DNA of 64,000 nucleotides from Streptomyces sp. CC208A. GTDB lineage: Bacteria > Actinomycetota > Actinomycetes > Streptomycetales > Streptomycetaceae. Position numbers and translations under genes: made by a program. Shown here one piece after another: positions 1-8,521 of the stretch; position 1 is the stretch's first letter; every line of letters begins with the position of its first letter. The DNA is taken from contig NZ_JASCXN010000014.1 in the NCBI RefSeq assembly GCF_030010625.1, positions 1 through 64,000 of the forward strand, in the 5' to 3' direction. A model generated the notes under the pieces. The model saw only the letters and a program-made list of their open reading frames with translations. It was not told the DNA's origin and ran no database searches.

Positions 1-14
1 GTCGATGGGGTTCA

Positions 15-416
15 CTCGTTGACCTCCATTGGTCAGCGGTGGTCGCTGCTCGGTGAGATGATTGGCTGATCCCGTTGTGTCTTGGGTGATACCGGGTGGG
101 ATCTTCGCGTGTCGCTGCGGCTACGCCGGGGTTCCACGGGCCCGGAGTGGTGCGGATTCCCTCCGTTCTGGTCTTCGCCGGGTCGAAGCTGGCAGTCAGG
201 GCGGGCTTTGCTCTATTCCGGCGAACGGGCTGCCGGGGGAAGCGTCAGCCTCGATTCGTCAGCGGTGATCGCTGTTTCTTGAGGTGATCGGTTCACCCCG
301 GTTTGTTCCCGAGGGTGTCGGGCGGGGTCGTCGCGTGTCGCTGCGGCTGCGCCGGGTTCCACGGCCCGGGTGGTGCTGGTCTGCTCCTTCCTGGTCGTCG
401 TCGGGTCGCCTCCCGG
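15..416. repeat. Diverged direct repeat, remnant of a second IS end
   Basis: Two imperfect copies lie about 226 bp apart: copy 1 at about 15-190 and copy 2 at about 241-416. Shared blocks include GTCAGCGGTG (32 and 258), GTCGCTGCGG (111 and 337) and the following GCCGGG-TTCCACGG stretch. A 3-nt length difference appears near the end. Copy 2 lies immediately downstream of the transposase stop, so it is the 3' flank of that element. Copy 1 is probably the same flank from an older related insertion. No convincing coding frame is seen in 1-420. The exact element end was not resolved. Confidence 0.6.
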
Positions 417-420
417 CTCG

Positions 421-1848
421 TCAGGTGACGGCCGGGAGGCCGGTGATCCGGCTCCAGACGGCGGTGAACGCGCCGGCCCGGGGCCAGGTGGTGTCGATGC
501 GGAGCCATCGGCGGCGGGCGTGGCGGCTGAGCCGGGCGGGCAGGTGGTAGAGCCGGAAGCGCATGGTGTCCGGTTCGGCGTCGGCCAGGTCCGCCTCGTC
601 GTGGAGGGCCGGGAGGCGGAGCCAGGCGTCGAGGCCGACTGCGAGATTCGCGGTCAGCATCCACGCCTGGTTGACCGTCCAGGGCTTGGAGGGCAGGTTG
701 TGCAGGCCCATGGCCTTGTTCGTGCGGACGCGATCCTCCACGACGGCGTGGTGGCGGTGCACGGCGTCGAGCCATTGGATCTGGTGGGAGCCTCGGGTGC
801 GGGTCATCTTGCGGATGTCGGTGGCGGTGATGGAGTACTTCCAGCCGGTCTTCTTCTCGAACGCGGTCAGGTCCCGCGTCTGCCTGCCCGAGGGACGGAC
901 ACGGCGGACGATCAGACGCATCCCCGCGAGCCAGCCGGGACGGGAGTTCAGCCCGGTCAGCTCGGCGACGAAGTAGCCGTCCTGAACGGTGCCGTCCTGG
1001 TTCGGCGAGGTCTCCCACGCGCTCTCGGGCAGGCGGGCGATCGCCGCCTCGTCGGCGTCTGTGATCTTCCAGCCGGTGGTGAAGCGGACCGTGCGGCGCC
1101 GGGTGTTCAGGTCGCGCAGGTGCTCGTGAAGATCGTGGCCGGCGCCGGCGCCGTCGACCCGGGCCAGGATCTTCGCTGTCGACTGGCCGGGGATCTGGGC
1201 GAGCGCGTCGGAGAGGAACCGGATGTGGTCGGCGGCGGTGTTGGAGCCGGCGTTGCCGGGGCGCAGCAGCATGGCCAGGCACTCGGTGGTGTTCGCGCAC
1301 CAGGCCGCGAGCGGGTGGAAGCCGTAGGACTTCTTCCAGGTCGCGGTGGCCCCTTCCTTCTTGGAGGCGGCAGTGATGATTGTGGCGTGCAGGTCGACGA
1401 CCACCCACTGGTGCAGGCGTTTCCCGGCGATCGTGAGCCAGGGCAAGCCACCCGGCCGCAGGGCCAGGAGTGACCACACATGCCGTCGCACCCCGGCTCT
1501 GGCCCGGGCGAGTACGGACAGCACCTGCGCGTCCATGGCCGCCAGCGTGCGTCGGGCCGTTGAGTCCGACACCGACGGCCCGAACAAGCTGCGGTGGTGG
1601 GCCTGGAGATGTTCGGCCTCGGACAGATTCCTCGCGCCGAGCGCGATCGCGACGGCGAGCTGCACCACCACTGGTGCCCGTTCCCGCCAGCCCGTTCCCG
1701 TGCCGACCGGCAGCACCCCGGCCGGCGCGGCCGTCAGCCCCGTACGGTCTGCCAGCCGTCGCAGCAGCACCGCACCCGCGTGGCCGATCAGTCCCTTGCC
1801 GGTGGCCGTCACGACCAGCCCCCGGTCCCATCCAGTAGTCTTCGTCAC
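421..1848 (-). CDS. IS1380-family transposase
   Basis: DDE transposase of 475 residues, the usual size for IS1380-type elements. Candidate catalytic acids are D152 in VVVDLHATI, D232 in ARVDGAGAG and E371 in HHAVVEDRVRTNK; the last block, followed by MGLHNLPSKPW, is the family signature as I recall it. The start is GTG, because the frame upstream runs into the palindromic region at 1851-1922. The gene looks intact with no internal stop. The family assignment rests on motif recall, not a search. It sits at the edge of an accessory patch that also carries a toxin-antitoxin pair. Confidence 0.85.
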   Translation of the reverse strand: MTKTTGWDRGLVVTATGKGLIGHAGAVLLRRLADRTGLTAAPAGVLPVGTGTGWRERAPVVVQLAVAIALGARNLSEAEHLQAHHRSLFGPSVSDSTARRTLAAMDAQVLSVLARARAGVRRHVWSLLALRPGGLPWLTIAGKRLHQWVVVDLHATIITAASKKEGATATWKKSYGFHPLAAWCANTTECLAMLLRPGNAGSNTAADHIRFLSDALAQIPGQSTAKILARVDGAGAGHDLHEHLRDLNTRRRTVRFTTGWKITDADEAAIARLPESAWETSPNQDGTVQDGYFVAELTGLNSRPGWLAGMRLIVRRVRPSGRQTRDLTAFEKKTGWKYSITATDIRKMTRTRGSHQIQWLDAVHRHHAVVEDRVRTNKAMGLHNLPSKPWTVNQAWMLTANLAVGLDAWLRLPALHDEADLADAEPDTMRFRLYHLPARLSRHARRRWLRIDTTWPRAGAFTAVWSRITGLPAVT

Positions 1849-1850
1849 CA

Positions 1851-1922
1851 GAAAGGTGCCCCAGGCTCCTGCCGTGATGCGAACTCGACACTCACATCAT
1901 CGCAGGCCAGGCGGCACCTTTC
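1851..1922. promoter_or_regulatory. Dyad upstream of transposase, possible IS end
   Basis: GAAAGGTGCC (1851-1860) and GGCACCTTTC (1913-1922) are perfect 10-bp inverted arms 52 nt apart, directly upstream of the transposase start. The dyad could be a transposase binding site, a structure that limits read-through transcription into the IS, or part of the terminal region. The rest of 1849-2095 holds no gene I can support; its right part carries the promoter of the antitoxin gene. Confidence 0.55.
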
Positions 1923-2083
1923 GCTGTCGATCCGTCAGATCGTCCTATTCCGCTGAATATCCAGGGCCAGATGGGACGCACGCGGGGACATCGACCGAGT
2001 TCCTGCAATCCCCGGACGACTGCCCGCACGCCGGCGGGGATGAACCTCTGCTGATCCAGCCGCCCGAGGCCGCGGCGCCGTCC

Positions 2084-2089
2084 TACACT
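2084..2089 (+). promoter_or_regulatory. -10 hexamer of toxin-antitoxin pair (leaderless)
   Basis: TACACT ends 6 nt before the GTG at 2096, so transcription would start at or next to the start codon. No Shine-Dalgarno sequence precedes that GTG. No clear -35 hexamer is visible. Confidence 0.45.
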
Positions 2090-2095
2090 GCTGGC

Positions 2096-2371
2096 GTGGC
2101 CGCTGCGTACGACTACGAGGACATGCACCACCTGGTGGACCGGCTCACCCCGGCCCAGGTGCGGCGCCTGCGTCTGCTCGTCACCCAGGACGAGGAGCTG
2201 TCCCAGGTCGCCCAGTCACTGCCTGCGGTCGGCGCGAGCGAGGACGAGGAGTCGGTTCCGGCCGGGCTGCTGGCTCTGATCGGCAGCGTGAACGGCCCGG
2301 AGGATCTGGCCGAACGGCACGACGACTACATCCGCGATCGGATGCGCGAGCGCTTCGGTGACTCGGCGTGA
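2096..2371 (+). CDS. Antitoxin partner of a PIN toxin
   Basis: A 91-residue acidic protein directly upstream of, and overlapping, a PIN-domain gene. The N-terminus (YEDMHHLVDRLTPAQVRRLR) is a helical segment like those found in antitoxins paired with actinobacterial PIN proteins; the C-terminus (HDDYIRDRMRERFGD) is charged and probably wraps the toxin. No classical ribbon-helix-helix or AbrB fold is obvious. The GTG start was chosen because the coding-like composition begins there and a -10 hexamer lies 6 nt upstream. The frame stays open far upstream, antisense to the transposase, but that part is not coding. Function is inferred from context. Confidence 0.7.
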   Translation: MAAAYDYEDMHHLVDRLTPAQVRRLRLLVTQDEELSQVAQSLPAVGASEDEESVPAGLLALIGSVNGPEDLAERHDDYIRDRMRERFGDSA

Positions 2372-2778
2372 TCGCCACGGTCCTGGACACCGAACCCCTG
2401 GCCGCGGCGTTCAACGCGGCCGACCGGCGCCACCCCGAGTGCGCCTCCCTGCTGACGTCGCTGACCGGCCGCCGTCTGCTGCCCAGCCCGGTCATGACCG
2501 AGGTCTGCTGGCTGCTGGAGCGCTGGCCCCAGGTCGAAGCGGCGTTCCTCGCCGAGGTCGCGCGGGGGACGTTCGAACCGGTCCACCTCACTCCCACCGA
2601 CCTGACGCGCATGGGGGAGCTGGTCCTCCAGCACGCCGACTTTCCGCTTGGTGGCGTCGATGCCTCGGTCATCGCGGTGGCCGAGCGCTTCGGTGTGGAG
2701 CGGGTGGCCACCCTCGACCGGCGGCACTTCAGCGTCGTCAAGCCCGCCCACGTTCCCGCGCTGACCCTCCTGTCGTAG
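2368..2778 (+). CDS. vapC: PIN-domain ribonuclease toxin, VapC-like
   Basis: A 136-residue PIN-domain protein, presumed Mg2+-dependent RNase acting as the toxin of a type II module. The four expected acidic positions are present: D in TVLDTEPL near the N-terminus, E in MTEVCWLLE, D in GGVDASVIA, and D in TLDRRHFSV. The GTG start overlaps the antitoxin stop as GTGA, which implies translational coupling and fixed stoichiometry. The pair sits between an insertion sequence and core genes, consistent with acquisition. Confidence 0.82.
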   Translation: MIATVLDTEPLAAAFNAADRRHPECASLLTSLTGRRLLPSPVMTEVCWLLERWPQVEAAFLAEVARGTFEPVHLTPTDLTRMGELVLQHADFPLGGVDASVIAVAERFGVERVATLDRRHFSVVKPAHVPALTLLS

Positions 2779-2988
2779 CTCGATCCGCGTGCAACTGCGA
2801 CCTGACGGACGTGGCGCTGCCGTGTGTGTTCCTCGGTGGCTTGGAGCCTCCCCTGACCAGGCAGGGGGCGTGGCCTGTTTTCGGGCGGGATTAACGCTGT
2901 GTGTCGGTGGGGAGAGCCCCAGTAAGGTGGCCAGGGCATTTCAACCGGCGTCCGGGAGCGTCCGGGACTGATCGAGGGAGCGTGTGCT

Positions 2989-3372
2989 TTGCCGACTGGC
3001 AAGGTCAAATGGTTCAACAGCGAGAAGGGCTTCGGCTTTCTCTCCCGTGACGACGGCGGTGACGTCTTCGTCCACTCGTCGGTGCTCCCTGCCGGAGTCG
3101 ACGCACTGAAGCCGGGCCAGCGGGTGGAGTTCGGTGTCGTCGCGGGTCAGCGGGGTGACCAGGCGCTCTCCGTCACGGTCCTCGACCCGACGCCGTCGGT
3201 GGCGGCGGCGCAGCGGCGGAAGCCGGACGAGCTGGCGTCGATCGTGCAGGACCTGACGACGCTCCTGGAGAACATCACGCCGATGCTGGAGCGCGGCCGG
3301 TACCCCGACAAGGCGGCCGGCAAGAAGATCGCGGGGCTGCTGCGGGCGGTGGCTGACCAGCTGGACGTCTGA
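2989..3372 (+). CDS. Cold-shock protein with C-terminal extension
   Basis: Residues 1-65 form a cold-shock domain with GKVKWFNSEKGFGFL (RNP1) and DVFVHSS (RNP2), which binds single-stranded nucleic acid. The other roughly 60 residues are a helical tail (DELASIVQDLTTLLENITPM) found in longer actinobacterial Csp proteins, so at 127 residues it is about twice the size of classic CspA. The start is TTG, preceded by GAGGGAG. The upstream gap of about 210 nt (2779-2988) could hold a 5' untranslated region of the kind Csp genes use for temperature control; no clear structure was resolved. Confidence 0.88.
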   Translation: MPTGKVKWFNSEKGFGFLSRDDGGDVFVHSSVLPAGVDALKPGQRVEFGVVAGQRGDQALSVTVLDPTPSVAAAQRRKPDELASIVQDLTTLLENITPMLERGRYPDKAAGKKIAGLLRAVADQLDV

Positions 3373-3387
3373 CGGCCTGTCGATCCG

Positions 3388-4233
3388 TTACGGGAAGGCG
3401 AGCGCGTCCGGGCCGAGGGGCGGTACGAGTCCCTCGGCCGCTGCCCGGGTGAGCAGGCCCCGGACGGCCGCGTAGCCGGCCTCGCCGAGGTCGGCGGTGA
3501 ACTCGTTCACGTACAAACCGATGTGCTGGTCGGCGACCTTCGGGTCCATCTCCTGCGCGTGCTCCATGACGTACGGCCGCGAGGCGGCCGGGTCGTCCCA
3601 CGCCATCCGCACCGAGGCGCGGGCGGAGTCGGCGAGCAGCCGCAGGGTGTCCGCGCCGAGCGAGCGGCGGGCGACGATCGCGCCGAGCGGGATCGGGAGG
3701 CCGGTGGTGGACTCCCAGTGCTCGCCCATGTCGGCGAGCTTGTGGAGAGCGTACGCCTTGTAGGTGAAGCGGGCCTCGTGGATGACGAGGCCCGCGTCGA
3801 CCTTGCCGTCCCGCACGGCGGGCATGATCTCGTGGAACGGCATCACGACGACCTCGCCGACGCCGCCCGGTACCGCCTCGGCCGCCCAGAGGCGGAAGAG
3901 CAGGTAGGCGGTCGAGCGCTCGCTCGGGACCGCCACCGTCTTTCCCGTGAGGTCGGTGCCGGCGTCCCTCGTCAGGACGAGCGGGCCGCAGCCGCGGCCC
4001 AGGGCGCCGCCGCAGGGCAGGAGGGCGTACTCGTCGAGGATCCAGGGCAGGACCGCGTACGAGACCTTCAGGACGTCGCGACCGTCGGTGCCGCTCTCCG
4101 CCCAGCCGTTGGTGACGTCGATGTCGGCGAAGGTGACGTCGAGGTGCGGGGCGCCGGGGACGCGGCCGTGGGCCCAGGCGTCGAAGACGAAGGTGTCGTT
4201 GGGGCAGGGCGAGTAGGCGATCCTCAGCTGCAC
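3388..4233 (-). CDS. mqnD: 1,4-dihydroxy-6-naphthoate synthase
   Basis: Converts cyclic dehypoxanthinyl futalosine to 1,4-dihydroxy-6-naphthoate in the futalosine route to menaquinone. The 281-residue protein begins MQLRIAYSPCPNDTFVFDAW, the hallmark of MqnD, and has a periplasmic-binding-protein-like fold. A conserved region is AGLVIHEARFTYKAYAL. It overlaps mqnB by 10 nt and would be cotranscribed after it. The other pathway genes (mqnA, mqnC) are not in this window. It converges on the cold-shock gene with a 15-nt gap. Confidence 0.93.
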   Translation of the reverse strand: MQLRIAYSPCPNDTFVFDAWAHGRVPGAPHLDVTFADIDVTNGWAESGTDGRDVLKVSYAVLPWILDEYALLPCGGALGRGCGPLVLTRDAGTDLTGKTVAVPSERSTAYLLFRLWAAEAVPGGVGEVVVMPFHEIMPAVRDGKVDAGLVIHEARFTYKAYALHKLADMGEHWESTTGLPIPLGAIVARRSLGADTLRLLADSARASVRMAWDDPAASRPYVMEHAQEMDPKVADQHIGLYVNEFTADLGEAGYAAVRGLLTRAAAEGLVPPLGPDALAFP

Positions 4234-4991
4234 GGCCGGGCCTCCGGCAAGGTCGTCAGGGTCGTCAGGGTCGTTTCCAGTGCGGTCACGGCGTGCCGCA
4301 GGGCGGTCAGGGCCTCGCCGACGCGCCAGGCGGCGCGGTCGCGGGGGCCGACGGCGTTCGAGACGGCCCGCAGTTCGAGGACGGCGGTGCCGTGCGCGGC
4401 GGCGGCCTCGGCGACGCCGAAGCCCTCCATCGCCTCGGCGGCGGCCCCCGCGTGGCGGGCGGCGAGCGCGTCGGCGCGGGCGGCGGTGCCGGTCACGGTG
4501 GAGACGGTCAGCACGGTGCCGGTGGTGTGCGGGAGCCCGGCGGCCGCGAGGGCGGCGGTGGCGGGCCCGGTGAGGGCCTCGGGCACGCGGTGGACGGAGC
4601 GGCCGAAGCCCAGCTTCTCGACGGGGAGGTAGCCGTCGGGGGTGTCGGCGCCCAGGTCGGCGGCGACGATCGTGTCCGCGACGACGAGCGAGCCGAGCGG
4701 GGCGCGGCCGGGGAAGCCGCCCGCGATCCCGGCGGAGACGACGAGCCCGTACGGCTCGCCTGCGAGTGCGGCGCGGGTCAGCGCGGCGCCGGTCGCGGCG
4801 GCGACGGCGGGGCCGACCCCGCCCACGAGGACGTCCACGCCGGTCGGGCGGTCCGCTCCCTCGTACCGGCGCAGCAGGAGACCGCCCGGCACGGGGAGCT
4901 CCCCGGTCGGGCGGGCGGGTGCCGTGAGGCCGCCGGCGACGGAGTCCGCCTCCGCCGCCACGGCCGTCACGATCAGGATCCGGTGGGGCAC
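4224..4991 (-). CDS. mqnB: Futalosine hydrolase
   Basis: Removes hypoxanthine from futalosine, one of the early steps of futalosine-dependent menaquinone synthesis. It is a nucleoside-phosphorylase-like protein of 255 residues with the family blocks VSAGIAGGFPG and EAMEGFGVAEAA; the glutamate in AMEGFG is expected in the active site. It is the promoter-proximal gene of the mqnB-mqnD pair and lies 7 nt downstream of the lipoprotein gene, so all three may form one operon. Confidence 0.92.
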   Translation of the reverse strand: MPHRILIVTAVAAEADSVAGGLTAPARPTGELPVPGGLLLRRYEGADRPTGVDVLVGGVGPAVAAATGAALTRAALAGEPYGLVVSAGIAGGFPGRAPLGSLVVADTIVAADLGADTPDGYLPVEKLGFGRSVHRVPEALTGPATAALAAAGLPHTTGTVLTVSTVTGTAARADALAARHAGAAAEAMEGFGVAEAAAAHGTAVLELRAVSNAVGPRDRAAWRVGEALTALRHAVTALETTLTTLTTLPEARPCS

Positions 4992-4998
4992 CGGAGGA

Positions 4999-5478
4999 TC
5001 AGGATTCCTTCTTCAGCTTGAAGTGCCAGATGCCGGTGAGCGTCTTGCCGGTGTTCTCGACGATCGTCACCTGCGTCTCGTCGGTGGCCTCGCCGGTCTG
5101 GCTGGAGAAGAACGCGCTGGCCGGGATGGTCCGGTACGTCTTCTTGTACGGCTCCGGCTCGGCCTGCTGGCCGCCGAGGAAGATGGTCCAGCCGTTGTCG
5201 GCGATCGACGGGTCCACGCCGAAGCGGACCTTGTCGTCCATGGCGACGGTGATCGACTTCTCGGCCTTCTTGTTGAGGCACTTCTGGATCTCGGACTCCT
5301 TGATGGGGTCGCCGTCGTTGTAGCAGGCGGCCTCGGAGTTGATCGATTCGGTCCCGACCGTGACGGTCGCGATCGGAGTCGGCTTATCGCAGGCGGTGAG
5401 GACGAGGAGCCCGGCGGAGACGGCCCCGAGGGCGACGGCGGCCCGGCGGCGCGAGCCGGAGAAGAACGCAACGGTCAT
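4999..5478 (-). CDS. DUF2771-type lipoprotein
   Basis: The 159-residue product begins MTVAFFSGSRRRAAV and has a lipobox LVLTAC, so it is predicted to be lipidated at cysteine and displayed on the outer face of the membrane. The mature part carries further cysteines (SEAACYNDGD, EIQKCLNKK) that may form a disulfide. I chose the internal ATG at 5478 because it gives a normal-length signal peptide and because TAGCCT lies 7 nt upstream, suggesting a leaderless transcript. The DUF2771 assignment is from memory of actinobacterial proteins beside mqnB; function unknown. Confidence 0.8.
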   Translation of the reverse strand: MTVAFFSGSRRRAAVALGAVSAGLLVLTACDKPTPIATVTVGTESINSEAACYNDGDPIKESEIQKCLNKKAEKSITVAMDDKVRFGVDPSIADNGWTIFLGGQQAEPEPYKKTYRTIPASAFFSSQTGEATDETQVTIVENTGKTLTGIWHFKLKKES

Positions 5479-5571
5479 GAGCCGAAGGCTATCGGGCCGC
5501 CGCGCCGCTGCCACGCGGGGGTACGGCGCGCCGCGCCCCGGCCCCTCCCGGGCGGAGGGCGCGCGGGCGGC

Positions 5572-6966
5572 TCAGGCCGTCTTCGTACGGGGCGGGCGGC
5601 CGGACGGGCCCGGCCCGCGGGACGAGACGAGGCCCCGTACGGCGAGGAGGGCGCCGATCGCCAGGAAGGCGGAGGCCACCGCCATCCCCACCGTCCCGTT
5701 CAGCGGCGTCACGATCCCCAGGGCGCCGCCCACCACCCACGCCATCTGGAGCACCGTCTCCGAGCGGGCGAACGCCGAGGTCCGTACGGACTCCGGGACG
5801 TCCCGCTGGATCAGGGCGTCCAGGGACAGCTTCGACAGGGCCTGGGTGAGGCCGGCGACCGCGCCGAGCACCGCGATCATCACCCCGCCGAAGAAGACGG
5901 CGGTGCAGATCGCCGTCGTCAGGACCGTCGAGATCATCACGGCGATGATCACCTCGGGCCGGCGCCCCCGGTCCCGCAGCAGCGACGCCGCCGCCGTCCC
6001 GCACGCGTTCCCCACGCCCGCCGCCACGGCCACGATCCCCAGCGACACCGCCGCCGACTGCCCCGGCAGCGGATGCACGCGCAGCAGGAACGCCAGGAAG
6101 AAGATCAGGAACCCGGAGAGCATCCGCTGCGCCGCGTTCGCCTGGAGCCCGTGCAGCACCGCCGGGCCCACCGTCCGCAGGCTCGGCCGCTTCTCGCCGT
6201 GCGTCAGGAGGTGCGCCCGCCGCTCGCCCTTCGCCGAGTCCACCTTGTGCGGCATCCGCACCGCCCAGTACGTGCCGAGCAGGAACAGCGCGCACGCCCC
6301 GAACAGCGGCCAGCGCGGCCCGATCAGCTGGAGCCCGGCGGCGGCGGGCGCGGCGATGCCGGTGGCGAGCAGCCCGGCGAGCGTCACCCGCGAGTTCGCC
6401 TTCACCAGCGAGAAGCCCGGTGGCAGCAGCCGGGGCACGACGGCGCTGCGGACCACCCCGTACGCCTTCGACGCCACGAGCACCCCGAGCGCCGCCGGGT
6501 ACAGCTCGATCCCGCCGGTGGCGACCGCGCCCGACATCAGCACCGCCAGCACCGCGCGGGCGGACATCGCCGCCGCCATCGCCGCCCGCCGCCCGTGCGG
6601 CAGCCGGTCGAGGAGCGGGCCGACGACCGGCGCGAGGAGGGTGAACGGGGCCATGGTGATGGCCAGGTAGAGCGCGACCCGGCCGCGGGCCTCGTCGGTG
6701 GGCACGGAGAAGAACACGGTGGAGGCGAGCGCGACGGTGATCATGACGTCGCCGGCGCCGTTCACGGCGTGCAGCTCGATCAGCTTCCCGAGCCCCGACT
6801 CGCCCGCGCCGTGCGCGTGCGTCGCCCGCCGGATCCCCTTCGCGGTCCCCGTGAACGGCAGGTGCAGGGCGCGACCCAGCGACCGGCCCGCTCGGCGGAG
6901 CGGGCCGGGGCGATCGTGGGATCGAACGGAGGACCGTGCGGCTGCCACGACCTCATAGTGCCCCAC
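5572..6966 (-). CDS. MFS transporter
   Basis: Major facilitator superfamily protein of about 464 residues with around 12 hydrophobic segments (for example TLLAPVVGPLLDRLPHGRR, which resembles the loop 2-3 motif). The N-terminal 60 residues are polar and basic and cytoplasmic. The C-terminus ends in a proline/arginine-rich tail. The start is a GTG at 6966; the frame continues upstream into a GC-rich repeat array and is not credible there. Substrate unknown; drug or metabolite efflux is only a guess. It is followed by the lipoprotein-mqnBD genes on the same strand. Confidence 0.82.
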   Translation of the reverse strand: MGHYEVVAAARSSVRSHDRPGPLRRAGRSLGRALHLPFTGTAKGIRRATHAHGAGESGLGKLIELHAVNGAGDVMITVALASTVFFSVPTDEARGRVALYLAITMAPFTLLAPVVGPLLDRLPHGRRAAMAAAMSARAVLAVLMSGAVATGGIELYPAALGVLVASKAYGVVRSAVVPRLLPPGFSLVKANSRVTLAGLLATGIAAPAAAGLQLIGPRWPLFGACALFLLGTYWAVRMPHKVDSAKGERRAHLLTHGEKRPSLRTVGPAVLHGLQANAAQRMLSGFLIFFLAFLLRVHPLPGQSAAVSLGIVAVAAGVGNACGTAAASLLRDRGRRPEVIIAVMISTVLTTAICTAVFFGGVMIAVLGAVAGLTQALSKLSLDALIQRDVPESVRTSAFARSETVLQMAWVVGGALGIVTPLNGTVGMAVASAFLAIGALLAVRGLVSSRGPGPSGRPPRTKTA

Positions 6967-7013
6967 CGGCCCCCCGCCCGAACCGAGCAGGGGCGGCGCC
7001 GGGGTGTCGGGGA

Positions 7014-7235
7014 GGGGAACGGTGGGGCCGGCGGGGTCGGCGGTGGGACACGCCGGGGTGGAGGGACGGTGGGGCCGGCGGGGTCGGCGGTGGGGGCACG
7101 CCGGGGTGGAGGGACGGTGGGGTCGGCGGGGTCGGCGGTGGGGGCACGCCGGGGTGGGGTCGGTGGGGCCGGTGGTGGGGGCACGCCGGGGTGGGGTCGG
7201 TGGGGCCGGTGGTGGGGACACGCCGGGGTGGGCGG
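7014..7235. repeat. GC-rich tandem array
   Basis: Five copies of CGCCGGGGTGG start at 7051, 7099, 7147, 7184 and 7221, giving two units of 48 bp followed by two of 37 bp. The spacer between copies is built from GGTGGGGCCGG and GGGTCGGCGG blocks. The array lies between the divergent MFS and DUF3027 genes, so promoters of both must lie in or beside it. The rest of the gap (6967-7013 and 7236-7531) contains no gene I can support. Confidence 0.9.
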
Positions 7236-7531
7236 GCCGGCTTCGCGCGGGCCGCCGGGCCCGATCCGGGTCTCTTGGGACGCGCAGGTGGGCCCAGGCC
7301 CGCGAACGGGGTAGCGTGCGTAGCGCGCCACCGGCGGTTCCTCTCGGCCGCGCGCCCCTTCGGCATCCCGCAGAATGGATGACGATAGGTGTGCCCGAGA
7401 CGCGTGAGATCCGGTCGGGTGCGGACGTCGATGCGGCCCCCAGGTCCGCTCCGCCCGCCCCGCTCCCGGAGTCTCGCTCCCGGACCTCGGCCGGCGCACC
7501 CGTGAGACGGCGTAGGAGAGAAGCGAGACCT

Positions 7532-8458
7532 GTGAGTGCTGCGACGACGCGAACGCGTACCCCGCGAGCCCCGCGTACCCCGGCCCCCGACCGCCTCTGC
7601 GCCGAGGCAGTGGACCTCGCCCGCGAGGCCGCCGAAGAAGCCGCCGCGCCCGGCGTGGTCGGTGAGCACACCGGCGTGGTGTCGGAGGGCGACCGGGTCG
7701 TCACGCACTACTTCGAGGCCAAGGAGCCCGGCTACCGCGGCTGGCGCTGGGCCGTCACCGTCACCCGCGCCTCCCGCGCCAAGAACGTCACGCTCGACGA
7801 AACCGTCCTGCTGCCCGGCCCCGACGCCCTCATGGCGCCCGAGTGGGTCCCGTGGAGCGAGCGGCTGCGCCCCGGCGACCTCGGCCCCGGCGACCTCCTG
7901 CCGACCGAGCAGGACGACCCGCGCCTGGAGCCCGGCTACACCGGCGAGGACGCCCCGCCGCCGAACTCCGCGCTCTCGCCCGAGCTCGCGGACCACCTCG
8001 ACGCGGAGGACGCCGAGATCACCGACCGGGGGCCGACCCGCGGCGCCATCGCGGCCGTCGCGGACGAGCTCGGCATGGGCCGGGCCCGGGTCCTCTCCCG
8101 GTACGGCCTCCGGATCGCGGCGGACCGCTGGGACGAGGCGTTCGGCCCCCGTACACCGATGGCCCAGGCGGCGCCCGCGACCTGCCAGACCTGCGCGTTC
8201 CTCATCCCGCTCGCCGGCTCGCTGCGCCAGTCCTTCGGCCTCTGCGCCAACGAGCTGTCCCCGGCGGACGGCCGCGTGGTCTCCCTCGCGTACGGCTGCG
8301 GCGGCCACTCGGAGGCGGCCGTCATGCCGACGCCGCCGCGGCCCGCGGAGCCCGTACTCGACTCGATGGCGGTCGACGAGCTGCCCCTCCGCCCGCCCAC
8401 GGACTCCGGCTCCACGACGCCCCCCGACACGACGACGGCCGACCTGGGCCACTCCTGA
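7532..8458 (+). CDS. DUF3027 family protein
   Basis: A soluble protein of 308 residues. The core (THYFEAKEPGYRGWRWAVTV) and the cysteine-containing region CQTCAFLIPL ... FGLCANELSP ... AYGCGGHSE match the actinobacterial DUF3027 family; the cysteines and histidine could bind a metal. The tail after about residue 270 is proline/threonine rich and disordered. The GTG at 7532 is preceded by GGAGAG. It is conserved in gene order with the Hsp90-like ATPase downstream. Function is not known to me. Confidence 0.8.
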   Translation: MSAATTRTRTPRAPRTPAPDRLCAEAVDLAREAAEEAAAPGVVGEHTGVVSEGDRVVTHYFEAKEPGYRGWRWAVTVTRASRAKNVTLDETVLLPGPDALMAPEWVPWSERLRPGDLGPGDLLPTEQDDPRLEPGYTGEDAPPPNSALSPELADHLDAEDAEITDRGPTRGAIAAVADELGMGRARVLSRYGLRIAADRWDEAFGPRTPMAQAAPATCQTCAFLIPLAGSLRQSFGLCANELSPADGRVVSLAYGCGGHSEAAVMPTPPRPAEPVLDSMAVDELPLRPPTDSGSTTPPDTTTADLGHS

Positions 8459-8521
8459 CGAACCCGCCACCCCGGTGCGGGCCGCGCCCGCTGACCCCTG
8501 TGGGCTGTGCCCGCCGTCCCT

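Noticed and set aside
293..1891. Alternative minus-strand frame overlapping the transposase
   Set aside because: Pro/Arg/Gly-rich shadow; the frame 421-1848 carries the DDE motifs.
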